Below, one piece after another: positions 50,831 through 62,137 of a stretch of DNA of 64,000 nucleotides. Under the pieces are notes generated by a model, which saw only the letters and a program-made list of their open reading frames with translations, was not told the DNA's origin and did no database searches. The position numbers and the translations under genes were made by a program. The DNA is from Henricia sp. BOLD:AAB3569 (taxonomy: Eukaryota > Echinodermata > Asteroidea > Spinulosida > Echinasteridae). The stretch covers positions 744,001-808,000 of the forward strand of contig JBBELK010000001.1 of NCBI GenBank assembly GCA_037783545.1, read 5' to 3'. Within the stretch, counting starts at the first letter, position 1, and each line of letters begins with the position of its first letter.

Positions 50831-51812
50831 ACAGCTAGAATCCCCCCGTCCAATTTTTTTAAATAGTTTTTCTGTTTATCATGGAGGTGTATGATCAGTC
50901 TACAACACCATGACAACTTGTTTTTCACAAAAAAATCGACAGGCTTTTGCTTAAAACGTAAAGCAGTTCCGACCCTCTTCACCCGAATTCTGAAACGCTC
51001 GAGGTCACTTGGCTTGTTTATCAACAGGGTTTTGACGTCATCCTGAGAAACATACAAAACGGCCTGTGCAGTATTTAATGGAAAATACACGAAGTGAATG
51101 TTTATCATGCCTGTTTTGTCCTTGTAATTCAAAATACAAACGTGAAAAACACTTCATGTAATATGACAACACTCTACTATTACCTGTTTTGTGAAAAAAC
51201 GGTGAAATTGTCGCTCACAATGAAGCTCTTTTGAAGTAAATACTGGTGCATTGCGACGGGTGGTTTTGTCACGGAACGAACGGCATTCACAGCGGTCTGT
51301 CTACAGCATTGGACGGTTCACTGCGGGGGAAGCTTCGACGTGTTTGAACATCGCCCGGTACAAGTTAGAATGAGCGACTCATTTTTCTCTCTCTTGGTAA
51401 TAGAAAAGAAAATCTTTCTGCTCTTTTTGTTTTCATAGTGTCTGGTAAAACATACAACAACGCAGCTACTGGGCATATCTATGGCTTTTTGGACCAACAA
51501 AATTCTTCAAAAAACACCATCTAACAGAGACGGTTTTCCAAGTTTTGTTGCGTGTAAACGTATGGAGCTAACAATCGTGTTGACTTCTCTTTCTCAGGAT
51601 TGCGTCACGGGGTCACGCGCATATCATGAATACCTAATGAGCGTTTCAGAAATCGCGAAAATCTCATTTTCGAAAAGCGCACTTTTGCTTGCAATTTATC
51701 CACTTAAAACCGACAATTAAAAAATAATAAAAATCCACGTCGGCAAGAGGGATGTTTGGACTATCGAAAAAAGCCTTAATGCTGGATTTTCGTCAAGGGG
51801 GATTCTTCCTCT
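50831..51812 (-). mobile_element. ACAGCTAG TTAA element, copy 1
   Basis: About 980 bp between TTAA sites (50827-50830, 51813-51816). Left end ACAGCTAGAATCCCCCC; right end diverged. Inverted relative to 62563-63524. Confidence 0.75.
50870..51500 (-). pseudogene. Coding remnant in the ACAGCTAG element
   Basis: An N-terminal segment at 51500 reads MPSSCVVVCFTRHYENKKSR followed by FFS, recalling the MPxxC...C...F start of THAP zinc fingers, which Kolobok-type transposases carry. A second frame at 51132-50890 reads VLYVSQDDVKTLLINKPSDL and RVKRVGTALRFKQK, also present in the other copy. Link to THAP is weak. Confidence 0.35.
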
Positions 51813-52109
51813 TTAACGTCTGTTTACAAGAAAAAGACGTGAACACGTTCGTACAAAATTTTGGCCAATGAGGGCGCAAACAGATCAACCCGTCCCAGCG
51901 CCCTGTAATGCCTAAGGGCGAGCTGGGTACGAGCTAGACTTGAAATCAATTCGGTATTATACGGTCGTGGTTTGTCCGTCTAACGTCATTTTACCACACA
52001 CGACCGACAGCCGTTTTTATGTGCAGTGTATATTTTGGTTTCGACCCGTATTACCGACTTGAGAAACCTGATTGCGCGACAATAACACGATTCAAAGCGT
52101 GTTGACGCT

Positions 52110-52405
52110 GTTGCCATAGCAAGAACCAATCACCGTACGGTAATCCACGGACCGCACTCCACGGTTTGGTAGCGTCCCTTTTTTACCAGGGTGTTGTTTA
52201 AATGAATATGCAGTAAGAACATGTTTGCAATAGATACGTATCTTTATTCAGATGAACTGCGTTTAACTTTTAGCGAAATGTAGTAGGTCTTCTTTGAGTC
52301 ACGAGCATTTATACTGCGTAGGCTACATGAGTGTACAATCAAATAATATACATGTATACAAAATTCTCCCCCACAACAATTGAGAGAATTATCGGCTACG
52401 ATTTT
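52110..52405. repeat. Dispersed repeat, copy 2
   Basis: Direct counterpart of 42250-42545. Confidence 0.6.
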
Positions 52406-52503
52406 TAAATTGATTTCTTAACCAAAACTTGGGCCAACGAAAAGGTCGAATTATTACTATGATTATGTCTCATTTTGAAATTCAGGAGTAATGGATATTG
52501 ATA

Positions 52504-52645
52504 GGTCCACAGGCTCGTCAGCAATGCGCGCCCGCCAAATGTGTGCCACGCAATACGCAGCTCCACAGCAAAGGCATGGAGCTAGCTGCGTGTTTCGAGC
52601 ACGAATTTGGCGGCGCGGGCGCGCATTGCTGAGGAGCCTGTGCCT
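52504..52645. mobile_element. AGGCACAGG TTAA foldback, full-length copy
   Basis: Near-palindrome with CAGGCTCGTCAGCAATGCGC and GCGCATTGCTGAGGAGCCTG; the right end is followed by TTAA at 52646-52649. Confidence 0.8.
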
Positions 52646-52649
52646 TTAA

Positions 52650-53231
52650 ATGGGCCTGTGACATGCTAAACAACTTTGTGCCTAAGCTTTGCTTCATAAT
52701 GACGGATTACTTGCAATGTTCAGCAAGACATACTATTGTTCGTTTGGATGTAAAATCAATAAAAGGTGGCCTTTTTCAACTTTGAAGATTTCATTGCAAT
52801 AAATCACAGACAGAGGGCGCTGTTTTGAGTGCATCACATAAGGAAGACAGAAGGGAAAAGTTAAGAAAAAACATAAGACTTCAAGTTGGACTTGTGGCAA
52901 ATTGCTGCAGTTTCTACCCCCAGTTTTGTCATGGCTTACAGCAGGCAACATGTAAAACAAACTCAAACAGCCATGGATTACAAAAGTTTCAGGAAAATTG
53001 AGAAAAAAAGTGGAATTTTTTGTGCACAGTTGGATGTAATTTTCCTGTGTTTGCCTCTTGTGACATCGTGACCTTGGTCATGAATATGCATATTTTCATT
53101 AGCATAAAAACTAAAAACCTTTGTTTTAACCCCCAAAGCAAGCTCCAAATAGGATTTTTATAACTTTAACTGAGTAAAGTGGTTTTAAAGCATAGATTTC
53201 ATTGATAAAAAATCCTAAATAAGGGGCCCTT
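52650..53231. mobile_element. AGGGCC TTAA element, copy 2
   Basis: Inverse of 4107-4678. Left end ATGGGCC after TTAA 52646-52649; right end GGGGCCCT followed by TTAA. It shares one TTAA with the preceding foldback. Confidence 0.75.
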
Positions 53232-53564
53232 TAAGGAAATATAATTCACAAGCACATTTTTTGGAAAATGTTGCATGAATATTAATAAATCCCCATGTCT
53301 CGACCAATCAGATCTCTACGTCCAATTCTGGTAGCAAACCCCATAACCCGTGTACAAAGTGACAGACAGGTTTCTCAAGTCGATAACTGGAGGTCGACTA
53401 GACTTGTCCCCAGTCCGTTCGCGACTACGCTGCTGTGGTTTACGAACCAACCGGTCTAGTTACCGACTTGACATCAAGTCTATAGGTACGAGCGAAATAG
53501 TGCGCTTGTTCTCCCAAACAATCGTGGATGTTTTAGGGAGGTATAACACAGAGAACAATATCGT

Positions 53565-53620
53565 TCGCGATTGGCAAGCGAACGTCCGCGATTGGCAAGC
53601 GAACGTCCGCGATTCGCTCC
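53565..53620 (+). repeat. Tandem GCGATTGGCAAGCGAACGTC
   Basis: Two and a half direct copies of a 21-bp unit; GGACGTCCGCGATTG recurs at 53680. Confidence 0.85.
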
Positions 53621-54521
53621 TGTACAAAACCAATGAGAGTAGGGAAAAATAGACTATGTCCAAACAAAAGAGGAACAAAGGGACGTCCGCGATTGTATGT
53701 GGATTCGCACCTGCAGGTGTGCACGGGCGTGCACACAATATGTTCGTGATCGTGTACAATATACTGTTTATATTGGGTGGATGGGTCTGTCGGCGGAAAA
53801 TTGGGGGGAGGAGGAGGGGGGGGGGGGACCAATTTGGGGGGTCTACGGCCTCGGTATTTTTATTTTTAGCTTGTTGAAAAAGAAAAGGGTGTTCTGAGGC
53901 CTTGCGAAAAGAAAACTCAACAAACAAAAAATGAAAAATGGGTAGGAGACCATGGGCATATGCAGCACGATATGTGGCAGAGAGTATCCCCCTACCAGTG
54001 TTCCCCCCATTGTGTCTCAAACATCCAAGGAATTTCCAAGGAATTCCTTTCAGTTTTTAGGGGGGTTGGTGTGTTAACAGAAGGGAAGAGTGTGTTGATG
54101 TATAGGGGCGTTAGGGGGACGGGAGCCCCTTTGCCATGCACATATCGTGCTGGTTATAACCATGGAGCCAAATGGACAAGTGGCCCAATGTAGGCTTGGG
54201 CGACTCCAGCATTTTTGGAGTCGATTCCGATTCCAAAAAAGAATCGCGGTTCCATTCGGAATCGATTCCATTTTTTGCGAGAAAACATTAAATATACCGA
54301 TCGTGTTTAATAAGTAGATGCGCGTGTTTATATCATCTTCCTGTCGCAAGACTGTTGCTCCCACACCGAGTTGTCCACAACACCCTTGCTGAAACGAGTT
54401 GAGCTAGGCTGTATACGGGACTTGTATATTAATTAGCAAGTGATCGTAACTGTTTTAGTTCGGTCATCGCGCGTGCACTTACGTGGCCTTGCGCGACAAT
54501 ATTCATTCATGATTTAAAACA

Positions 54522-55373
54522 GACCAGTTGCGTGTAGATTTGCATAATCATAGAATCCCGCCAACTTCAAGTGCGCTATGGCGCTCGCGTACGAGTGAGT
54601 CAAGTATCAGGCAAATCGGGCCGTTTCCAGGTGGTGCAAGCTGGTACATAGCAACCGGCGCGAAAGTCTGTGCGGTACCTGGAATACCTCGCACATTACT
54701 CGAAATTACATGTTAACATGTAATCATCGTGAATTTTCGTCAAAAAAACGAAATAGAACGTGTTTTTTGACTTGAAATCGATGTCAACTTTGAAAGCTGG
54801 AACGTTTACAAACTACAATGATGCATTCAAGAAAATGGAGAACTATTTTGGGTTATGTGACTGGTTTGAAGTTGCCGATCAACATGTTCAATCAACATGG
54901 TCCAGCTTAAAAATACATAGAGTAATGTGCAAGGTATTCCAGGTACCGCACGGTTACCATTACCCTTTTAGAAGTATGGCGGAACAAAAGGAGAGGGCGC
55001 AATTTCATTTGGGTATGAATTTTTTTATCAATTGTATTTCTTTCCAAAAACTTGATTTACATGTTGTAATTATAATACATAGACAGAATTATTAATATAA
55101 TTAATAAGTGTAAAATGAAAAACCGAGTTATTTTGCATTTTAGTCGATTTTATACCCACTGCAAAGTGCGCCCTCCTATTGTGTCCGCCATACTTCAAAA
55201 AGGCTAATGTACCAGCGTGCACCGCCTAGAAACAGCCCGATTTGCCAGATATAGCATGGTGCTTGACTCACTTGTACGCGAGTGCCATATAGCGCGAAGG
55301 CGGGACTCTAGCATTTATGCAAATATAAGGCGTGACTCGATGATTTATGCAAATCTATCACGCAACTGGTCTA
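54522..55373. mobile_element. Foldback, about 850 bp, with a nested foldback
   Basis: GACCAGTTGCGTG and CACGCAACTGGTC form the ends; CGGTACCTGGAATACCT / AGGTATTCCAGGTACCG lie deeper. The right arm is interrupted at 54960-55203. Confidence 0.7.
54961..55201. mobile_element. Nested MITE with CCTTTT-AAGTATGGCGGA ends
   Basis: TTTTAGAAGTATGGCGGA and TCCGCCATACTTCAAAAAGG are inverted, followed inside by GGGCGCAA / TGCGCCC. It sits in the right arm of the larger foldback. Confidence 0.65.
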
Positions 55374-55596
55374 TTCAAACGCTTTCAAATGTGGTACAGA
55401 TACTAAATCGATAGTGCTGAATCAACATCTGGTTATACAAATTTAGTTTCCATGTTAATGCAGGATGGGAATTTTTGGTGATGTTTAGCCCATTTTTGGT
55501 CGAAAATACTATTTTTGTCATAATATCTGTTTTGAGTTCATGCATTAATTTGTTATACTAAAACAATAGTGCTGAAGCTTATTGTGGTTGATAATG

Positions 55597-55905
55597 GAGA
55601 CGTGGTGGTCTAGTGGATAGCCCGTCGAGAAGTCCATGGTTCGAAGCCTGATCATTTCACCACGTTGTGTCCTTGGACAAGACACTTCAGTACACGTTGT
55701 CTTTCTCCACCCAGGTGTATAAATGGGTACCAGAAAATACGGTTGGGGGAACCCAACTAATTGCTGGGAGTAGACCTGCGATGGACTGGCATCTTACTCC
55801 ATGCCACAGAAACCGGGGATGAGTACCGGCCGTATGATCATGAGCCAGCGTGGGTTTTTTCCCCATTTTTTGAGCAAAAACAAAAAGTCCGTGTATTTGT
55901 GCCAT
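55597..55905 (+). repeat. tRNA-derived SINE
   Basis: TGGTGGTCTAGTGGATA (A-box region) and ATGGTTCGAAGCC (B box), then GTCCTTGGACAAGACACTTC and a body ending near 55905. Only copy in the window. Confidence 0.7.
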
Positions 55906-56293
55906 AATGCCTTCGTTTAAAATTCAAACGCTTTCTAGGTGGTACAGATAGTGCTGCGTCCAAATCTGATTTGTTAAATGTTAATCAGGAGTAATTTGAT
56001 AGATGTCTAAGCACAAAAATAAACAAAAAATGAAGTTCATGCATCCTTCCTTGTGTCATGGCACTCGCGTACGTCTCTCATTGGCGAATCTAGGGGACTG
56101 AGGGGGCTATAGCCAGCCCTCCCCTCCTAAAATAAAATAAAAATACATACAATTTAAAATAATAAAGCGTGAGGGGTGGGGTGTGCGGGGAAGAGAGAGA
56201 GAGAGATAACCGATGCTGTTCTTATAAACAGTGTAGTCGAATATTTTTAGCAAATAATATAATTTTTAGCAACGACGTCTAAAACTGAAGCCA

Positions 56294-56448
56294 CCGTCCG
56301 CCATTGTACCCCGCAAAATACAATGCCCTGCCTAGACTGGTCATAACTAGTCTACACCATGGTCTACATGTGGAATGCAAGCGATCGCATGGATCGCGGA
56401 GCTGTCTATGGGTCAAGCATTGTTCGTGGGGTATAATGGCGGCCGCCG
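56294..56448. mobile_element. CCGCCATTGTACCC MITE, copy 2
   Basis: GTCCGCCATTGTACCCC to GGGGTATAATGGCGGCC; same interior (CACCATGGTCTACATGTG) as 45468-45637. Confidence 0.65.
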
Positions 56449-56530
56449 GCGCATGGCTTCAATTATTCCCGTATAGCCAACTGCCATTGCTTGTCTTTAT
56501 CCAGTGCATATATATTGATGCCGGACCACT

Positions 56531-56722
56531 ATGAGCAAGTTCGGGCGGGCGACCAGAATTTATATATACGTCCGTGCGGGCGACATATAAGAGCAAGTCG
56601 AATATAGTTAACTAGACTAACCTACCCCCGAGGCTTGGTTCCTCTAGTCAGACTAGAGGAACCAAGCCCCGGGGGTAGGTTAGTCTAGTTAACTATTGTA
56701 TAGTCGCCCGCCCGAACTTGCT
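56531..56722. mobile_element. 192-bp double palindrome
   Basis: Outer arms GAGCAAGTTCGGGCGGGCGA and inverse. Inner 94-base palindrome 56604-56697 has one mismatch in 46 pairs (TAGACTAACCTACCCCCG...). No coding capacity. Confidence 0.85.
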
Positions 56723-57218
56723 CCGTGGTGCTCTAGGCGCCATGTTATGCCGTGGCAACTGCACGCGAAAAGTACCAGGATGACCATGTTTGTGTGTACG
56801 TGTACGCGTGGCGTACATATTTTGGTCTGTAATACTCATTCCAAAATAGAAACTAGAGCTCATGTGCTTCACGAAGCACGGATATCAGCCTGAAATAGCT
56901 TTTATGAAAGGTTTTTCTGACCTTTGAACAATGTAGAATGTTGGGGAAACATTTGACTGGAAATCAAGATGCTGATCCATATATAGTTTTTTTGAACTGG
57001 CACTGCTCCAGTGTCACAACGCGCGCACCGGATTTGTTGTGCACGCAACGCATGATCGATCGACCGGCATATACGTACGTACAGCATTGCCAAGAATGTA
57101 CCGATATGCCTCTGTAGCTGTATGCGTAGCTTGACGCGAGTCGAGTGTGGCCGTTTTCTAAACACTTCCTATAAGTTTCTTCTTCTATACGTTCCGGCTA
57201 CATGCAATTCACCATCTG

Positions 57219-57291
57219 AGCAATACAGCGCTAGGGGGTATCGCAATTGAGCAATTGGATATACCCCTCTAGGCCACCGCTGTATGTTGTG
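57219..57291. repeat. Hairpin, about 73 bp
   Basis: CAATACAGCG and CGCTGTATGTTG, with GGGGGTAT / ATACCCCT and a CAATTGAGCAATTG centre. Confidence 0.65.
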
Positions 57292-57544
57292 CATGGTCCT
57301 ACATGTACAAACACGTACGTGCATGACTTGTATTACTATACTGTGTGTAGCGATCGCCGAGGATCATGAATGCGCTGCATTCATACGTAAATTTGCGCGC
57401 GATACATGTACATGAATCGTGAATCACCCGATAGTGATTTCTAAAACCAGGTGAGGGTATCGCACTTTTGAATTTTATTTTGTCATTGATAAAATAAACA
57501 AACAGCGAGTTCCAATAGTGACTGGACAAAAAAATAATGCATTT

Positions 57545-58260
57545 TTTGTTATCCTGATTTGTGTAGGCCTAAGTTCTTCGCATGTAACTTTTTTAGTCTA
57601 CATGACAAAGTTTACAATTTCGGCCAAAACTGACCAGTGGTCAGTTTTGTCGATGTTTGGTATTTTTGAGCTCGCCATTGAACGTAGATTCCAAAAATAC
57701 CACCCAAAGTCCATTTTGGACGAAGTTTAAAATTTCGGCCACTGCTGACCACTGACCACCACCTCAAAAAATTGCGCTTCCTCGCTGACCCCGAAAATGA
57801 CCTTCAAAAATTTCGGCCACTGGACTGACCAATGACCTATAGAACTCTTAAGAAGCATTTTGTATAAGATGGGACTCTGATCAACGAAGATACTGTCCAA
57901 ATTTGGCTGAAAACGACAAAGGATATTGGCACATATAGCATTTGGGTCATTCCAAAGAAAATGACCCGTACTGACCATTAGGTAGCCGATGGCCAAATTC
58001 TGTGAACAACCCATATGTAGCTTGGTCCAAAGATGTTACTGACCACATTTGACATTAATTGGGTCAAGACTGTGGAAGAAGAAGCATTTCAAAATTTTGA
58101 AGAAAATGACCAGTAGTGACCAGTAGTTGACCATTGACATCACGTGGTGGTAACCCAAGATAGGACTCCGGTCAAGGAAGACTCTGTCCAAATCTGGTTG
58201 AAATCGGCCACGGCGTTTGGCAGTTATTAGCAGATATGTGATGTCACGTGACCGTTTGCC
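57545..58260 (+). repeat. TGACCA/CTGACC motif-rich repeat ending in (GAAA)n
   Basis: TGACC or GGTCA recurs more than a dozen times at irregular spacing. TAAGATGGGACTCTGATCAA (57864) has a near copy at 58165. Runs into the GAAA microsatellite at 58261. May be the 3' part of an RTE-like LINE, judged only from style. Confidence 0.4.
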
Positions 58261-58529
58261 CGAAGAAAGAAAGAAAGAAAGAAAGAATTTAGAAAGAAAG
58301 AAATACTTTTTTTTGTTGACTTTTCCAAGAAAAACTTTATTACATCCTCAGTAAACAAAAGAACAATATTTACAAGCTAAAAACAATTAACTTAAATAAT
58401 TACACAAGGATGCAAATAAGGAAAAACAAATTGTACTTTGAACAAAAGTATTTGTTAAACAGGAAATAATAAACAAGGATCATCAAATAAACAGAAACGG
58501 TACTTTCCGTTTTGAAAAACAAGGAAATA

Positions 58530-58800
58530 CAATCATGAAAAAAGTAAGGACCACCCCCCCGGGCACAGCCCCGAGACGATCCCCGGGCGGAAGCACCCCC
58601 TCCCCAGAGCAGTGGCCATTGCCATGTCTCGATTTCTCGAGCTGCTGCTCCAAAGAGAGAGCACCTCCAAAAGGGGCCAATCCCCGGACAGCACCCGGGA
58701 GGAGGTTCGTAGTGGGGCATCCTCTCCCCCCAGAGCAGTGGCATACGCCATGTCTCGACAGACTCGAGCAGCTGCCCCGGGGAGAAGAGACCCCAAAAAG
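58530..58800 (-). repeat. Imperfect tandem repeat in the LINE 3' UTR
   Basis: CTCGAGTCTGTCGAGACATG at 58760 and CTCGAGAAATCGAGACATGG at 58640, each followed by GCCACTGCTCTGGGG. Unit about 130 bp, GC-rich. Confidence 0.7.
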
Positions 58801-58820
58801 AAAAACAATATAGGTGGCGA

Positions 58821-60065
58821 TTATATCAGCCACGTCATTTCATTGTTAATACGAACTGCTTCCTTAGCGCGGCTCTTTGCATGCGGGATCAGCGCCCAGC
58901 AGACGTCGAAGGTGAGGTGAAGAGACGGCAGAAGACGATTGAGAGGAGTAGCGAGAAGACGTAAAGTTGGTTGGATGGCCGGACATTGGATAAAGAGATG
59001 TTCGATGGTTCCTCGCTCTCCGCACCATCCGCAGGTTGAGGCGATATCCGGGTAGATTTGATGAAGGACTGTCAGAGATGGAAGAAAATTGTGAAGAAGT
59101 CTGAACTGCACATCTCCTTCCTTTTTTGACGTTGGCAACCGAAAGATTTCACTCCACTGAATGTAAGTGGACGGGTCGATAAAGCCCAGTTTGTGCCAGT
59201 AGGAAGGAGATGGCGAAGCCGGTGGGTGCAGTGTGGTGACGAGGTTGTTGTAGACGATTTTAGATGGTGCGGAGAGTCCATTCTGTACGGATGACAGGCT
59301 GAAATTTACGGCGGAGACCGGGTGTCTGGGGATGTTTCCAATTTCAGCCTGGGCGTGACGGAGTCCATCCGTACGGAAAATATCTGGAAAAGTTTGAAGA
59401 AGACAGGAACGGAGATGCTGGAGGTCTTGATGTAGAGGACGGAGAGATGGAGGACGTAAACCAGAGAAAGAGGCGATGAGCGTTTGATTGTCTATCCAGT
59501 GTCCGGTAGAAAGATGCAGGACGTGGCGGACTAGCGAGACCCCGCACGCTTTGAGCCGCGCGGGTGGCGCCTCCCCATCAACAGCTGCATCGTCACCGCG
59601 GGCGCTATTAATTGGCAAATTTATGACGTGGCTGATATCATCTGGACGTGTTTCTAGTCGCGCTCCGGAGGCCGTCCAAGCACACAAAATGTCGGCATAG
59701 AACACGGGAAGACTGGTATGATATTTGGGGTCGGTTTGAAAATGGAAAAGTTCGTAATCATAATTGAGTTTTCGGTATTGTCGTAGGAAGTGAGCCATGA
59801 AGGAAAAGGCGTGATGAGATGAGAGGTTTAGAAAGCGTCGAGTAGTACTGAATCTGAAAGTCATGATGCGTGCTTGGAGGCATGTCAGACCAAGTCCTCC
59901 ATTGTCAGGTTTTCTATATAACATAGGTGTTTTAAGGTAGTGTCGCTTGTTAGTAAATATTTGAACAGATATATTTTTGATAGGGGAAGAACATCCCCCC
60001 GTGTTAAGTGTGAGCAGCGACAATGCCATGACGCAGGCCTTAAATACACGTAAGAAAGCATCCAT
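58821..60065 (-). pseudogene. Tx1 LINE ORF2, C-terminal third only
   Basis: Open for 414 codons. It starts 21 bases after the ORF1 stop, directly in sequence that normally follows the RT domain (YRKPDNGGLGL). It ends with the reverse-transcriptase zinc-binding region, FRLLHNFLPSLTVLHQIYPD and CGWCGERGTIEHLFIQC. Missing relative to a full ORF2: APE endonuclease and RT. Confidence 0.8.
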
Positions 60066-60086
60066 TGAAGAAAGTAAAAAAGGTAC

Positions 60087-61878
60087 TTAGTTATCTAAAC
60101 GTATAAGGAGCTTTTGTATCCTCTGCTGCATTGCCTTGCCAAGGGGCGCGTAATTTCGTAGAGGTTTTAGTTGTTTGACCAGTCCAGGTATGTTGGAAGT
60201 GAATTTCTTTGCAACCTGGACTGGTTTCTTCCGGGATTTAACTGTGGCAAGGAATTTTATGAGCTCCACCGACGACGGGGGGCCATTGGATGCAGGGAGG
60301 ATATCAGACGTCAGATCATCATCCGTCTGAGTATCCTCCCATTGCATGGAGTCGGTGTCAGTGTTTCTATCGCCGGGAGTTGAAAGTGTTTGTGAGGAAG
60401 ACATTGGGGTGAAGGGGGCGGGGGGAGTGGGGGAAGAGGGGCCAGGATTAGGGCTGGAAGGCACGGAAATGGGCGGGGCGGAGGCAGGGGTGGGCGGGAC
60501 ATGTGTAGGAGTTGGGGTGGCGACGGGGGAGGGGGCAGGTGTGGGGGAGGGGGCAGGTGTGGGGATGGGGGAAGGTGTGGGGATGGGGGAAGGTGTGGGG
60601 ATGGGGACAGGGGAGAGGGAAGGGGAGAGGGAAGGGGTGGGGGAAGGGGAGAGGGAAGGGGTGGGGGAAGGGGTGGGGACGGGATGGGCAAAAGGAGATG
60701 GTGGGGGGACTTGGGTTTCATCCTGGGTTTGAGAAAGTGCACATTTTGGGCTTTCTGTCGTTTTGGCAATTTTGTGAACAGGGGATGAGAATTTGAGGGT
60801 GGTCAGTTTGAAAGGAGATGGAGAAGAAGTTAAGGGAGGTTGTTTCCGTTTGGTGATGACTTCGGAGAAAGTTCTCGAAGGAGGGGGAGGAGAGCCAAGA
60901 ATATGCACATTCTCTTGGGAGAGGGTTGTATTTCCGCTGGCCGCGCTCGTACCAGGCACGGGGACGGAAAGGACCGGGGCCGGCGGCGCACCGGCACCCG
61001 GGACCCCGGCCGAGGACGGCCTGCCTTTCCCACCGGGGTGAGAGGACGGGCCGCCGGCAGGCACGGTCGAGCGGGGAGCTGGTTTGGGAGGAACGGGTTT
61101 GGAAGGGGCGGTCACAAAAGGGTTGGGCTGTTTAGGTTTTGAGACTTTGGGAGGTTGTTTGGGATCGGATTTTTTATTTTTACCGTGCATGAAGACGGGT
61201 GGTGGATTGAGAGGGTTGTCATTGACGGGGTCAGGTTGATTGTCGGGATTAGAGGGGTTCTGTTTCTTGCAGTTTTTGCTAATGTGGCCAAGCTCCTGGC
61301 AAGAGAAACACCGAACCGACTCAGTAGACAGGAAAACTCGATAGTTAGTATTGGAATACGTAAAAATTTATGTGATTGGGAGGGTTGACATTCGGGTTGA
61401 GGAGGACTTGAACCTGTCGTCGGAAGCTCATTACATGGGAAAGGTCTTTGTTTTTGAGTCCCAAGGGGATAGGCCTGATCTGCGACACTATCTTACAAAA
61501 GGAAGACAGGTTGGCCGCAATGACTCCATTCGGGATTTCGGGGTATATGTTCGAAAGGGTGAGGCGAGTTGTGGGTCGGACTAGAGGGGTCAGCTCGAGA
61601 TAGGAGCCATCGTAGGACAGTCCATCTTGGACCGCCTCGATGACCGCCTGTCTCGAGCTGAGGTAGAAAGCAATTCTGCCATTAGAAATCAGTGAAGCGG
61701 AAACAATTGTTTGTGCGGATAGTTGTTTGGAGATGGCGTCCATGTATTCCCGAATGGAGACATTGTCAGCCGCATTGAAAGACACGCCATTGTTCCTGGT
61801 AACACCCGTAAAAGGCTCGTCACCAGGAACAATGGAGCCAGCAGAGCCAGCCGTGCTAGTGCTGGGCTGACCCTGCAT
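60087..61878 (-). pseudogene. Tx1 LINE ORF1 (RNA-binding protein), one frameshift
   Basis: The likely start is the Met at 61878; the upstream hydrophobic 24 codons look like UTR. It reads ISNGRIAFYLSSRQAVIEAV, GLKNKDLSHVMSFRRQVQVL, then after a one-base frame change near 61343 a CCHC knuckle (CFSCQELGHISKNC, about 61310), then a long Pro/Ser/Thr-rich tail with PTPSP repeats (60720-60480) and a basic end. ORF1 proteins of this clade bind element RNA. No stop interrupts the tail. Confidence 0.8.
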
Positions 61879-62137
61879 GGCGGGTTCCGCTTGACTGACC
61901 GTAACGGCCAGCCATAGCAAAAACCCAAAGGAATGAACCAAAATATACACTAAAATTACTACAAAATGAGAAAACCTGACAAATAGAGGATGGTCTAGTT
62001 GAATCTGTATATCTAACCGGTCACAATGATATAAAATTTGTAACCGGAAAGCTTTAAAAAGCTAGGATTTTCTTACGTTTTCCGGAGCTCGATAGAAACA
62101 CGACCGCCACGAGAAAGAAAGAAAGAAAGAAATCGGA

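Larger units (their letters stand above)
50610..51935. mobile_element. Outer inverted repeat around the ACAGCTAG element
   Basis: CCAGCTCGCCCTACAGGGCG (50612-50632 approx.) is mirrored by CAGCGCCCTGTAATGC...GGGCGAGCTGG (51895-51925). This suggests a host element into which the TTAA element at 50831 inserted. Confidence 0.5.
58262..62137 (-). mobile_element. Tx1-clade LINE, internally deleted, in a TTTC microsatellite
   Basis: Minus-strand element: 5' end near 62115, ORF1 61878-60087, ORF2 remnant 60065-58821, then 520 bases of 3' UTR. Both ends abut (TTTC)n on the minus strand (58262-58303, 62114-62131). ORF1 has the Tx1/L1-type SFRRQV...CCHC layout. ORF2 keeps only what follows the RT; endonuclease and RT are gone. 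Several Tx1-clade LINEs insert into specific microsatellites or RNA genes. Confidence 0.8.

Noticed and set aside
53460..54020. 186-codon minus-strand open frame
   Set aside because: Low complexity (Pro-rich from a G tract, tandem FACQSRT from a DNA tandem repeat), no similarity, no splice context.
54760..55095. 111-codon open frame
   Set aside because: It crosses the border of a nested MITE inside a foldback, so the frame is assembled by insertion.
60346..60796. Plus-strand Gly-rich open frames
   Set aside because: Antisense of the Pro/Ser/Thr-rich tail of LINE ORF1.
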